From contig OX393549.1 of the NCBI GenBank assembly GCA_947650365.1, positions 82,744,819 to 82,808,818 of the forward strand: DNA of 64,000 nt, written 5' to 3'. Under the pieces are notes generated by a model that worked only from the letters and a program-made list of their open reading frames with translations, did not search any database and had not been told where the DNA came from. Every line of letters begins with the position of its first letter. Positions within the stretch are counted from its first letter, which is position 1. Below, in pieces: positions 1 to 12,000 of this stretch. Position numbers and translations under genes: made by a program. The DNA comes from Chamaelirium japonicum (taxonomy: Eukaryota; Streptophyta; Magnoliopsida; Liliales; Melanthiaceae).

Positions 1-14
1 TTAAATAGGAGAAC

Positions 15-1098
15 ATGGAAACCGACACTCATCGGGAGGACTTATGGAAGACGATGAGTGAACGGTACAGGGATTACCGTTACGAGCTCTACCAGCTCTA
101 CGGTTACTTGGTCGGCGAGCCGGCTGAGGAGTTACAGGCTGCGACCGTGACAAGAGATGCGCCACCGCTACACGTTCTACAGTTTTTGGTATCTCACTGG
201 GCCACCCCTCAGTTTTAGGTATAATTATTATTTTGTTGATTCGTACTTATTTTAATGTTATACTAAAAATTTGTATTGATGTTTCAAAATTTAATCGATT
301 GACACAGGCGAGTTTTGCTAAAGGCAAGCAGAATAGAAATGCCTCGACGACACCTGCTCCAGTGAGGGGAAGGACCTCCATGCCCCAGCTTGCCCAGCAG
401 CTGGTAAATAATACAAACATTTTATTATTTAAAACTCTATAAATGTTATATTAACTCATCTATTTATTTTATATGTCAAACAGACACAGTCCTTGGGCCA
501 CGAGCCTAATCGGATTGACATTTTTGAGGCATCTAGGAGGCGGCGTACCGATGGGACATTTATGGACGACAGGGTTGCCTCGCAAGTGGTAAGTAATTAA
601 ATTACTGTTAATATATTCGTATACGTATGCCATAAAATATCATTGAATATCATTGGTTGTTTTCATATAGGAGAGAATGCGACTTATGGTGACCCCGTCG
701 GGCGAGGCCGGCTCCTCCTCCAGCTCAATATCTGTCGACTCAGCGATAGATACTGTGCTCAAACCTGCCACGCACGGCCGTGTCCTTTGTACGGGCCTTG
801 GAGTCATGCCCTCCTCCTACTTTGGACGAGAGGGTATGCGCTAGACGTGGAGCGCGAGCAAAAGCAAGCCCTCGAGCACATGATTGAGGCGGAGCGAGAG
901 CAGAGACAGGCCCTCGATCAGAGGGTTGAGGCGAAGAGGTAGGCCCTCGAGCAGAGGGTTGAGGCAGAGAGGTAGGCCCTCGAGCGTAGGGTTGAGGCGG
1001 AGAGGAAAGCCCTCGATAAGGAAAGAGAAGCTCGCAGGGCACTGAAGCGTCGGCTTAATGACTTCATAAGCCGGTCTAGCGGTGGCTCATGCTCATAA
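15..1098 (+). pseudogene. TNPA-like (Ptta/En/Spm) second protein of CACTA-1, broken
   Basis: Exons fit at 15-218 (contains MSERYRDYRYEL), 308-403 (SFAKGKQNRN then GRTSMPQLAQQL), 484-588 (EPNRIDIFEASRRR then DGTFMDD) and from 671, each bordered by gt and ag. This order, a Y/R-rich helix, then a K.NR block, then a block resembling 'RIELFKATHTR..DGTFVD', is that of the plant Ptta/En/Spm transposase family that accompanies TNP2. Exon 4 reads GRVLCTGLGVMPSSYFG, then a stop (tag at about 831), and continues in another frame as an 11-residue coiled-coil repeat (ALEQRVEAER). Two in-frame TAG codons (940 and 973) replace CAG. The gene is clearly decayed. The family's role, DNA binding at subterminal repeats, is known for TNPA and inferred here. 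Confidence 0.7.
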
Positions 1099-1173
1099 TC
1101 AGGTACTTACTAATCTTTATAATATTAGTAAAAAATATGAATCTTACTAATTTGAGTTTAGATCATATTATCA

Positions 1174-4100
1174 CACTAACATGCTAACTTATGATTTTCC
1201 AACACTTAGACTCTAAATCGATCAATCGGATCGTAAATTGTTAAAATTTCCAATTAGAACTCGCTTGCATGTCTGAAATACGGAATAATTCCAAGTACGA
1301 ATTATCGGATGCTGATCCGATGATGATCCAATCGAATCCAAACCTATTTCAAATCCGAAACATGCTAACTTATGATTTTTCAACGCTTAGACTCTAAATC
1401 GATCAATCGGATCGTAAATTGTTAAAATTTCCAATTAGAACTCGCTCGTAAGTTCAAAATACAGAATAATTCCAAGTACAAATTATTGGATGCCGATCCG
1501 ATGATTATCCGATCGAATCCAAACCTATTTCAAATCCGAAACATGCTAACTTATGATTTTCCAACACTTAGACTCTAAATTGGTCAATCGGATCGTAAAT
1601 TATTAAAATTTCCAATTAGAACTCGCTCGCAAGTCCGAAATATAGAATAATTCTAAGTACGAATTATCGGATGCCGATCCGATGACGATCCGATCAAATC
1701 CAAACCTATTTCAAATCCGAAACACGCTAACTTATGATTTTCCAACACTTAGACTCTAAATCGGTCAATCGGATCGTAAATTATTAAAATTTTCAATTAA
1801 AACTCGCTCGCAAGTCCGAAATACAGGATAATTCCAAGTACGAATAATCGGATACCGATCCGATGACTATCCAATCGAATCCAAATCTATTTCAAATCTA
1901 AAACACGCTAACATATGATTTTCCAACACTTAGACTCTAAATCGGTCAATCAGATCGTAAATTGTTAAAATTTCCAATTAGAAGTCGCTCGCAATTCCGA
2001 AATACGGAATAATTCCAGGTACGAATTATCGGATGCCGATTCAATGACGATCCGATCGAATCCAAACCTATTTCAAATCCGAAACACGCTAACTTATGAT
2101 TTTCCAACGCTTAGACTCTAAATCGGTCAATCGGATCGTAAATTGTTAAAATTTCCAATTAGAACTCGCTCGCAAGTCCGAAATACAAAATAATTCCAAA
2201 TATGAATTATCGGATGCCGATCCGATGACTATCCGATCGAATCCAAACCTATTTCAAATCCGAAACACGCTAACTTATGATTTTTCAACGCTTAGACTCT
2301 AAATCGGCCAATCGGAGCGTAAATTGTTAAAATATCCAATTAGAACTGGCTCGCAGGTCCGAAATACAAAATAATTCTAACTAAGATTTATCGGATGCCG
2401 ATCCGATGATGATCCGATCGAATCCAAAACTATTTCAAATCCGAAACACGCTAACTTATGATTTTCCAACACTTAGACTCTAAATCGGTCAATCAGATCG
2501 TAAATTGTTAAAATTTCCAATTAGAAGTCGCTCGCAAGTCCGAAATACGGAATAATTCCAGGTACGAATTATCGGATGCCGATTCAATGACGATCCGATC
2601 GAATCCAAACCTATTTCAAATCCGAAACACGCTAACTTATGATTTTCCAACGCTTAGACTCTAAATCGGTCAATCGGATCGTAAATTGTTAAAATTTCCA
2701 ATTAGAACTCGCTCGCAAGTCCGAAATACAAAATAATTCCAAATATGAATTATCGGATGCCGATCCGATGACTATCCGATCGAATCCAAACCTATTTCAA
2801 ATCCGAAACACGCTAACTTATGATTTTTCAACGCTTAGACTCTAAATCGGCCAATCGGAGCGTAAATTGTTAAAATATCCAATTAAAACTGGCTCGCAGG
2901 TCCGAAATACAAAATAATTCTAACTAAGATTTATCGGATGCCGATCCGATGATGATCCGATCGAATCCAAAACTATTTCAAATCCGAAACACGCTAACTT
3001 ATGATTTTCCAACGCTTAGACTCTAAATCGGTCAATCGGATCGTAAATTGTTAGAATTTCTAATTAGAACTCGCTCGCAAGTCCGAAATACGGAATAATT
3101 CCAAGTACGAATTATCAGATGTCGATCCGATGACTATCCGATCGAATCCAAACCTATTTCAAATCCGAAACACGCTAACTTATGATTTTCCAACACTTAG
3201 ACTCTAAATCGGTCAATCGGATCGGAAATTGTTAAAATTTTCAATTAAAACTCGCTCGCAAGTCCGAAATACGGAATAATTCTAAGTACAAATTATCGGA
3301 TGCCGATCCGATGACGATCCGATCGAATCCTAACCTATTTCAAATCTGAAACACGCTAACTTATGATTTTTTAACACTTAGACTCTAAATCGGTCAATCG
3401 GATCGTAAATTGTTAAAATTTACAATTAGAACTCGCTCACAAGTCTGAAATATAGAATAATTCCAAGTATGAATTATCGGATGCCGATCCGATGATGATC
3501 CGATCGAATCCAAACCTATTTCAAATCCGAAACACGCTAACTTATGACTTTTCAATGCTTAGACTCTAAATCGGTCAATCAGATCGTAAATTGTTAAAAT
3601 TTACAATTAGAACTCGCTCGCAAGTCCGAAATACGGAATAATTCCAAGTACAAATTATCGGATACTGATCCGATGATGATCCGATCGAATCCAAACCTAT
3701 TTCAAATCCAAAACACGCTAACTTATGATTTTTCAATGCTTAGACGCTAAATCGATCAATTGGATCGTAAATTGTTAAAATTTACAATTAGAACTCGCTC
3801 GCAACTCTGAAATACAGAATAATTTCAAGTACAAATTATTGGATGCCGATTCGATGACGATCTGATCTAATCCAAACCTATTTTAAATCCGAAACACACT
3901 AACTTATGATTTTCCAATGCTTAGATTCTAAATCGGTCAATCGGATCGTAAATTGTTAAAATTTGCAATTAGAACTCGCTCGCAAGTCCGAAATATGGAA
4001 TAATTACAAGTATGAATTATCGGATGCCGATCTGATGATGATCCGATCGAATCCAAACCTATTTCAAATCCGAAACACGCTAACTTATGATTTTCCAACA

Positions 4101-7100
4101 CTTAGACTCTAAATCGGTCAATCGGATCGCAAATTGTTAAAATTTCCAATTAGAACTCGCTCTCAAGTCTGAAATACAAAATAATTCCAAGTACGAATTA
4201 TCGGATGCCGATCCGATGACTATCCGATCGAATCCAAACCTATTTCAAATCCGAAACATGCTAACTTATGATTTTACAACACTTAGACTCTAAATCGGTC
4301 AATCTGATCGTAAATTGTTAAAATTTCTAATTAAAACTCGCTCGCAAGTTCGAAATACGAAATAATTTTAAGTATGAATTATCGGATGCCAATTCGATGA
4401 CGATCTGATCGAATCCAAACCTATTTCAAATCCGGAGCATGCTAATTTATGATTTTCCAATGTTTAGACTCTAAATCGGTCAATCGGATCGTAAATTGTT
4501 AAAATTTCCAATTAGAACTCGCTCGAAAGTCCGAAATACGGAATAATTCTAAGTATGAATTATCAGATGCCGATCCGATGATGATCCGATCCAATCCAAA
4601 CCTATTTCAAATCCGAAACACGCTAACTTATGGTTTTTCAACGCTTAGACTATAAATCGGTCAATTGGAGCGTAAATTGTTAAAATATCCAATTAGAACT
4701 CGCTCACAAGTCCGAAATACGAAATAATTCTAACTATGATTTATCAGATGCTGATCCAATGACGATCCGATCGAATCCAAACCTATTTCAAATTCGAAAC
4801 ATGCTAACTTATGATTTTTCAACGCTTAGACTCTATATTGGTCAATCGGAGCGTAAATTATTAAAATATCCAATTAGAACTCGCTCGCAAGTTCGAAATA
4901 TGAAATAATTCTAAGTACGATTTATCGGATGCTGATCCGATGATGATCTGATCGAATCCAAACCTATTTCAAATCCGAAACACGCTAACTTATGATTCTT
5001 CAACGCTTAGACTCTAAATTGGTCAATCGGAACGTAAATTCTCAAAATATCCAATTAGAACTCGCTCGTAAGTCCGAAATATGAAATAATTCTAACAACG
5101 AATTATCGGATGTCGATCCGATGATGATCCGATCGAATCCAAATCTATTTCAATTCCGAAACAAGCTAAGTTATGATTTTTCAACGCTTAGACTCTAAAT
5201 TGGTCAATCAGAGCGTAAATTGTTAAAATGTCCAATTAGAACTCGCTCACAAGTTCAAAATACCAAAATAAGCCAAGTACAAATTATCGGATGCCGATCC
5301 GATGATGATCCGATCGAATCCAAACCTATTTTGAATCCGAAACACGCTAACTAATGATTTTTCAACGCTTAGACTCTAAATTGGTCAATCGGATCGTAAA
5401 TTGTTAAAATTTCCAATTAGAACTCGCTCGCAAGTCCGAAATACAAAAATAATTCCACGTACGAATTATCGGATGCCGATCCGATGATGATCCGATCGAA
5501 TCCAAATCTATTTTAAATCCGAAACACGCTAACTTATGATTTGGATAACGCTTAGACTCTAAATTGGTCAATCGGAGCATAAATTGTTAAAATATCCAAT
5601 TAGAAGTCACTCACAAATCCAAAATATAAAATAATTACAAGTATAAATTATCGGATGATGATCCGATCGAATACAAACCTATTTCAAATCCGAAACATGC
5701 TACCTTATGATTTTTCAACGCTTAGACTCTAAATTGGTCAATCGGAACGTAAATTGTTAAAATTTTCAATTAGAACTCGCTCGCAAGTCTGAAATACGAA
5801 ATAATTCTAATTTCGATTTATCGGATACCGATCCGATGATGATCTGATCGAATCCAAACCTATTTTAAATCCGAAACATGCTAACTTATGATTTTTCAAC
5901 ACTTAGACTCTAAATTGGTCAATCGGAGCGTAAATTATTAAAATATCCAATTAGAACTCGCTCGCAAGTCCGAAATACGAAATAATTCCAAGTATGAATT
6001 ATCGGATACCGATCCAATGATGATCCGATCGAATCCAAATCTATTTCAAATCTGAAATATGCTAACTTATGATTTTTCAATGCTTAGACTCTAAATTGGT
6101 CAATCGGAGCGTAAATTGTTAAAATATCCAATTAGAACTCGCTCGCAAGCTCGAAATATGAAAATAAGCTAAGTACAAATTATCGGATGCTGATCCGATA
6201 ACGATCCGATCGAATCCAAACCTATTTCAAATCCGAAACACGCTAACTTATGATTTTTCAACGTTTAGACTCTAAATTGGTCAATCGGAGCGTAAATTGT
6301 TAAAATAACCAATTAGAACTCGCTCGCAAGTCCGAAATACGAAATAATTCTAACTACAAATTATCGAATGCCGATCCGATGATGATCCGATCGAATCCAA
6401 ACCTATTTCAAATTCGAAACACGCTAACTTATGATTTTTCAACACTTAGACTCTAAATTGGTTAATCGAAGCGTAAATTGTTAAAATATCCAATTAGAAC
6501 TCGCTTGCAAGTCTGAAATACAAAATAATTCTAACTACGAATTATCGAATGCCGATCCGATGACGATCCGATCGAATCCAAACCTATTTCAAATCTGAAA
6601 CACGCTAACTTATGATTTTTCAACGCTTAGACTCTAAATTGGTCAATCGGAGTGTAAATTATTAAAATATCCAATTAGAACTCGCTCGTAAGTCCGAAAT
6701 ACGAAATAATTCTAACTATGAATTATCGGATGCCGATCCGATGACAATCCGATCAAATCCAAACCTATTTCAAATCCGAAACACGCTAAGTTTTGATTTT
6801 TCAACGCTTATACTCTAAATTGGTCAATCGGAACGTAAATTATTAAAATATCCAATTAGAACTCGCTTGCAAGTCTGAAATACGAAATAATTCTAACTAT
6901 AAATTATCGGATGCCGATCCGATGATGATCTGATCGAATCCAAACCTATTTTGAATCCGAAACACGCTAACTTATTATTTTTCAATGCTTAGACTCTAAA
7001 TTGATCAATCGGAGCGTAAATTATTAAAATATCCAATTAGAACTCGCTCGCAAATCCGAAATATAAAATAATTCCAAGTATGAATTTTCGGATGCCGATC

Positions 7101-7180
7101 TGATAACGATCTGATCGAATCCAAACCAATTTCAAATCTAAAACACGCTAACTTATGATTTTTCAACGCTTAGACTCTCA
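1174..7180. repeat. 181-bp satellite array, about 33 units
   Basis: Units beginning c-a-c/t-g-ctaacttatg recur at 1180, 1361, 1542, 1723 and so on to about 7143, a period of 181 bp with occasional small indels. Each unit carries the blocks ttagactctaaat, cggatgccgatccgatgatg and ctatttcaaatccgaaac. Units diverge gradually: those before about 4600 mostly read 'aatcggtcaatcggatcg', later ones 'aattggtcaatcggagcg'. The array sits between an apparent splice donor after 1098 (ag|gtactta) and an acceptor at 7226 (ttgcag|gagctg), so it looks like an expanded intron of the CACTA-1 gene. Confidence 0.95.
1904..2989. repeat. Two copies of a three-unit (543-bp) higher-order repeat
   Basis: Diagnostic variants repeat exactly 543 bp (3 x 181) apart: gaagtcgctcgca with gccgattcaatg near 1981 and 2524, and aactggctcgcagg near 2344 and 2887. 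The two blocks are far more alike than neighbouring single units, indicating a recent segmental duplication of three monomers. Confidence 0.8.
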
Positions 7181-7226
7181 ATTATAGATATAAACTATTT
7201 TTTTAACAAATACATGTTAATTGCAG

Positions 7227-7300
7227 GAGCTGGGCGACATCAGGTGATGAGAGCACCAGCGTTGGTGCCGGGCGGCATGGCGTGGTTGAGATAGGGCACA
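7227..7300 (+). pseudogene. Probable last exon of the CACTA-1 TNPA-like gene
   Basis: A GC-rich stretch follows the acceptor ttaattgcag at 7217-7226, directly after the AT-rich satellite. One frame reads GAGRHQVMRAPALVPGGMAWLR and ends in tag near 7291. Length, position and the sharp base-composition change suggest a terminal exon, but no domain is recognisable. Confidence 0.35.
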
Positions 7301-7359
7301 CATATTTCCTCAGTTTTGGATTGTGTAAAAATAATTTTGTAATAAATATGTGGTTATTT

Positions 7360-7500
7360 TTTGGTCTTGTCTATAATTGTCTGGTATTGTGGTAGTATTT
7401 GGTAATATTTGATAATTTGCGGTAATATTTGATAAATTATTGTAATATTTGATAAATTGTGGTAATATTTGATTTAGTCAATTATGATAATATTTGAATA
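7360..7500. repeat. Short AT-rich tandem repeat (ggtaatatttgataaatt)
   Basis: Five or six imperfect copies of a ~20-23-bp unit, ggtaatatttgataaatt with variants, lie between the last exon and the subterminal region of CACTA-1. Confidence 0.7.
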
Positions 7501-7564
7501 TATTATGGTATTGTTGTAAATCATAGGAATTAAATAACATTATTTCTGTAATTTTTTTAAAAAA

Positions 7565-7993
7565 ATCATGTTTTTTACCGACAGAATCTATCAATTCCGT
7601 CGACAATAATATATTTTATTTTTTTTAATTATTTATATATTACCGACAGAAATTATATTTCCGTCGGTAATATATAAAGTATTACCGATGGTAATAACCT
7701 TTACCGTCGGTAATAACCTTATATATTACCGACGGAAGTTAAGTTTCCGTCGGTAATACTCTATTATATTTTTAATTAAATATTTTTATATAACTGACGG
7801 ACAGATATATTCCATCGGTATTAATTATTAATACCGACAGATATTTTGTGTTCGTCGCATATTTTTCCCGACGTCTTTTTTCCCGACAGACTAGCGATGG
7901 AAATAGATTCCGTTGCTATAAATCTTTACCGACAAAAAAGTAACTTTACCGACGGACATTTTTCGTCGGTAAAAACTGTTTTTTTTTGTAGTG
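7565..7993. repeat. CACTA-1 3' subterminal repeats and terminal inverted repeat
   Basis: Direct and inverted copies of a motif around taccgacggaa and ttccgtcggtaat recur about every 30-40 bp, ending in gtcggtaaaaactg and tttttttgtagtg. Such motifs are where TNPA-type proteins bind in known CACTA elements. The same motif family recurs at the end of CACTA-2 (14214-14631), so the two elements are relatives. Confidence 0.75.
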
Positions 7994-8890
7994 GCGCCTA
8001 GCCTCGATTTAACATCTTGACAACTATGGCTGCTATGTCCCCCCACGTGAACTTCTCCTGTAAAATCAAGTTAGAAGCATTAATTTTATGAGAAATGCTA
8101 TTCAGTCCGAAGGTTTTCCCGATTTTGCCGGCCCGATTGACATGGCATCGTGCAACTGGTGGTTGAAACCCACTAACATCATTTAAGTCTTTTGCACTAC
8201 CAGTTGCACGCTACCACGTCAATTGGGCTGAGCGAAATCGGGAAAACCTTCGAGCTGAATAGAATTGCTCTAATTTTATCTATTCTGAATTATTATTCTC
8301 GAAATTTTTAATATAATTAACTTACCAAAAATACTTGATATATCCTCTCCTTTTGGGGTTGAGTGATTTGCTTCCACCTTTTGATCCCGACAAGAGGGCC
8401 AATCCTCTCGTCACTGACTATCTATCCAATCCATATAGCGGCATCTTTAGTATGAATGCCCACAAAGGTCTTGCCCCACACACTCTAGGTGCAAAGGCTC
8501 GTGTAAGGCTGCCAACTGTTGGGCCATCATCACACCCTGATCGCTTACATGCCTACTAGCGACAATCGACCCTGTGAAAAAAGAATGCATCAATAATGAT
8601 CGATACACATTATAACGTATGTAGAACTTTAAATTTATGTTACATGTGGAGCCTGTGGCCACATGAACTGGGGTGGTAGGAGGAACGATGCTTGAAGGTC
8701 CGAAGGCTGTGACCTCAGTCCTTGGTGTCGCGAGAGGAATGACACTTAAAGATCTAGAGGTAGCAGTCTCGGACCCTAGTATGGCGATCGGAGCGTCCTC
8801 GCTCTGAGGTGGTCTACCCTTGTCTCTACGAATCTTCGATTTTATGCTATCTGAAAGTAATAATATTTGAAGCAAAAAAATATACATATG
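7994..8890 (-). pseudogene. Downstream exons of CACTA-2, possibly its second protein, broken
   Basis: A - strand open frame at 8447-8887 encodes a Ser/Thr/Pro-rich start (DSIKSKIRRDKGRPP, then LSVIPLATPRTEV) and a downstream stretch SDQGVMMAQQLAALHEPLHL. A separate exon-like piece at 7994-8058 follows the acceptor ttgattttacag and reads EKFTWGDIAAIVVKMLNRG before it is cut by the CACTA-1 end. Position downstream of TNP2 on the same strand suggests the second CACTA gene, but I see no diagnostic domain. It could be an unrelated captured fragment. Confidence 0.35.
8090..8270. mobile_element. Mutator-like MITE, 181 bp, 9-bp target duplication
   Basis: The ends are inverted: gagaaatgctattcag at the left, and gagcaattctattcag as the reverse complement of the right. 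Inverted similarity continues for about 70 bp (ggttttcccgat, then gtgcaactggt). The element is bounded by direct copies of taattttat at 8081-8089 and 8271-8279. A 9-bp duplication with long G-starting inverted ends is the signature of Mutator-like foldback elements. It lies in an intron-like part of CACTA-2. The 181-bp length matching the satellite period is coincidence, as the sequences are unrelated. Confidence 0.85.
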
Positions 8891-9049
8891 AAACAGTTTG
8901 ATTTATATGTGAAACATGAAGATATATATTTTAAAACATTATATATTTAAAACAGTAATATTTGAATATAATAATCTTTATATATTTTGAAACAGTCCAA
9001 TTTATATATAAAATAGTAAAATAGTCATTTTATGTCTCATCACTGTCAC

Positions 9050-12000
9050 TCTTATCGTATTTCTCTTATTCCACTATTTGATTTTTGTCATAGGTTGCAT
9101 CGACAATGATTATATCATCATTCGCGGTCTAGTTTATATTATCGATTATTTCATTTTCGTCGTATGTTGCATCGACAATGATTATCTTATTATTCTGGTA
9201 CGCATTTAAATCGTCCTCGATGACCCCCATATCTGTGTCTTACATGTTGTAATAATCTTTAGGTGATGACCTGACTATAATCTTTCAACATGGAGTGGTA
9301 TTATCCAGTGCGTAAATTATCTGCTCCGCTTGAGAGGCAATGATGAATGGATCTTGATATTAGGTATTCAATCTTTTGGTATTGTTGATGCTGATAAAGT
9401 CGTATTTGTCGAAATTATAACTCGTACTATGATTATTAATATCATACCAATCATATTTGAACAATACGATCCAATTTTTACCAAGGTATCGAATCTCGAG
9501 AAAATCATTGAGGAAGTCGTAGAAGTTAATATTTACTAATTCATCTTACCCACCATTTATGACAATCCCACTATTTTGTGTTTTTCATGATTTCTCACTA
9601 TCTTTCATCTGAAATCTAAATCGTTCATTATATAGCCATCAAATGATATCATGTCTTGCAATCAAATGATATCATGTCTAAATCGTTCATTATTTTGTGT
9701 TTGGTCTCTTTTGCCAAGTGAATGGTCAAATACACCATGACATCAAAGAAGGAAGGTGGAAATATTATCTCTATCTTGCACAATATAATTGCAATATCAC
9801 TCTCCATTTGATCAAGTTGGTCCATTCTAAGTACCTTCGAGCACAATTGCCTAAAAAATATACTGAGCTTAATTAACAGACCGGACACCTGCTTGGCTAA
9901 ATTTCCGCGTATAGCAAGGGATAACAATCACTGCATAAGAATATAACAATCGTGGCTCTTTAATCCAGACAACTTCTGGTCATTCTCTTGCACACATCGT
10001 GCGATATTCAAAGAGTAGTCGTCTGATAATTTCAAAGAATATGGGAATGCACATTAGGCTATCTTCTGCTATAAGCTCAGGTGTAGCATGCAACTGGCAA
10101 CATATACTTATCCCTAATCTTTTGGGGATGAAGTGATTTTCGAATACCCAACTTGTTAAGATCGAGACGAGAGTTAAGATTATCATTCGTCCTACCGTCG
10201 AGATTCAGCAGTGTTCCTATAACATTGTCACACATTTTTCTCGATATGCATGACATCCAAGTTATGTCACAAGAGTAGGCATATCTAGTACGGTAGTTTA
10301 AAGAAAATACTCTTCTTTTTTTAGTTATGCTCGCACATAGAGTCTTCATATAATCTTTTATTTTTGTCTTTCTTAAGTGTCACCGCATCGAGTTAATCCA
10401 ATTCATACAAGATTTCTATCCCCGAAAGGTGCTCCGGAGCCTTTGCAAGTTTATTCTTACCATTGAATATTCTTTTATTCTGCCTCTATCTATGGCCGTG
10501 AAGAAGGAACCTTCGATGGTCCATGTAACAGAACTTGTCTTTGTTCTTTAATCGTAATGAATGTGTCTCCTTATTGCATGTAAGGCACGCCAATTTTCCT
10601 TTAGTACTCTACCCGAATAGAAGTGTCACATACATCCAAAATTTCTAGCTCAATGAGGCATCATATGTATTGGCCTTAACCTCCCACAACTCGCTCAACT
10701 CTTCAATCAATGGCTGCAAGTAAACGTCAATATCATTACTAGGCAACCTATGTTCAGGAATAAGTAAGGAGAGCATTATGTATGGCTTCTTCAAGAACAT
10801 CCAGGGAGGCAAATTATATAGAACTTGAACAACTGACCAAATATTATACGACACACTCATATTTCCAAAGGGGTTGAAGTCATCGCTAACAAGTCATAAC
10901 CCGACATTGCGACCTTTATATACGAATTCAGGATAGGCCTAATCAAAATCTTTCAACATCAGAGAGTCAACTGAATATCTCATATCCCCATCATTTGTAC
11001 GTTCTTGTGCTTGCCATCTCATGTGCTCAGCAGTCTTCGATGATATAAACAATATCTGAAACATGTTCCTAAGTAGGAAGTATAGGAGAACATTTGCATA
11101 TATATTTTTCTTCCTTTGGTTGGTACTAAACTCGACATCTGCCTCTTTATAGCTCGGTGCTCCACACATGTAGCATGATCGTGTATGTTCGTACTCCTTC
11201 CCGTACAATATACAATCATTCATGGATGTATCTATTTTGTCATAACCAAGTCTGAAATCTTTCATTGTGTTCTTCGCGTCGTAGAATGATTTCAGTAATA
11301 TCTCACCTACGAAAAAAGCCTATTTTAATATAACTCTAGCAACATATTAAATGACTAGTTTTGTATGAATGACATTCAGATTAAGTTCGCACGAAACTAG
11401 CAATTTCAATCTATTTCGTATGAATGAATTAAAATGGCTATATTCGTACGAAACTAACAATTTCGATCTATTTCGTACGAATGAATTAGCATGGCTATAT
11501 TCGTACAAAATTACTAGTTTTATACGAATGTAGTCATTCTAATTCATTCATATAAAATAGATCTAAATTGCTAGTTTCGTACGAATTACATTCAGATTAA
11601 GTTCACACAAAACTAATAATTTTAATCTATTTCGTATAAATGAATTAGAATGGTTACATTCATAATCTGAATGTCATTCGTACAAAGCTAGCAATTTCGT
11701 ACGAATATAGTCATTCTAATTCATTTATACGAAATAGATCTAAATTACTAGTTTTGTGCGAACTTAATCTGAATGTCATTCGTATGAAACTAGCAATTTC
11801 ATACGAGTATAGCCATTCTAATTCATTCGTACAAAATATATCTAAATTGTTAGTTTTACTCCAACCATTGAAACAGATCAAATGAAGAAGTTTTACAGTG
11901 AAAGAGAGTTTTGAAAACTTCTCATACCCCAGATATAGAGGTTGCTTGGCATCCTTAAGCAATCTGTAAAACCTGTCTGCTTCAATATTAGGCTGATCAC

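Larger units (their letters stand above)
1..7993 (+). mobile_element. CACTA-1: right-hand part of a CACTA (En/Spm) transposon
   Basis: The + strand ends at 7993 in tttttttgtagtg, the reverse complement of the CACTAC-type terminus of plant CACTA elements. Before it lies about 420 bp of short inverted motifs built on accgacagaa and ccgtcggtaat, typical of CACTA subterminal regions. A TNPA-like gene occupies 15-1098, with a probable last exon near 7227. The left end and any TNP2 gene lie outside the window. The base triplet after the terminus is gcg, a possible 3-bp target duplication whose partner is out of view. The flanking DNA looks like an exon of another CACTA element, so this copy is probably nested. 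Confidence 0.75.

Noticed and set aside
1174..7180. CRISPR-like array
   Set aside because: Units are contiguous 181-bp monomers without unique spacers, in a plant genome.
8447..8887. Host gene on the - strand
   Set aside because: It has no recognisable domain and lies downstream of TNP2 on the same strand, so it is better explained as a CACTA remnant.
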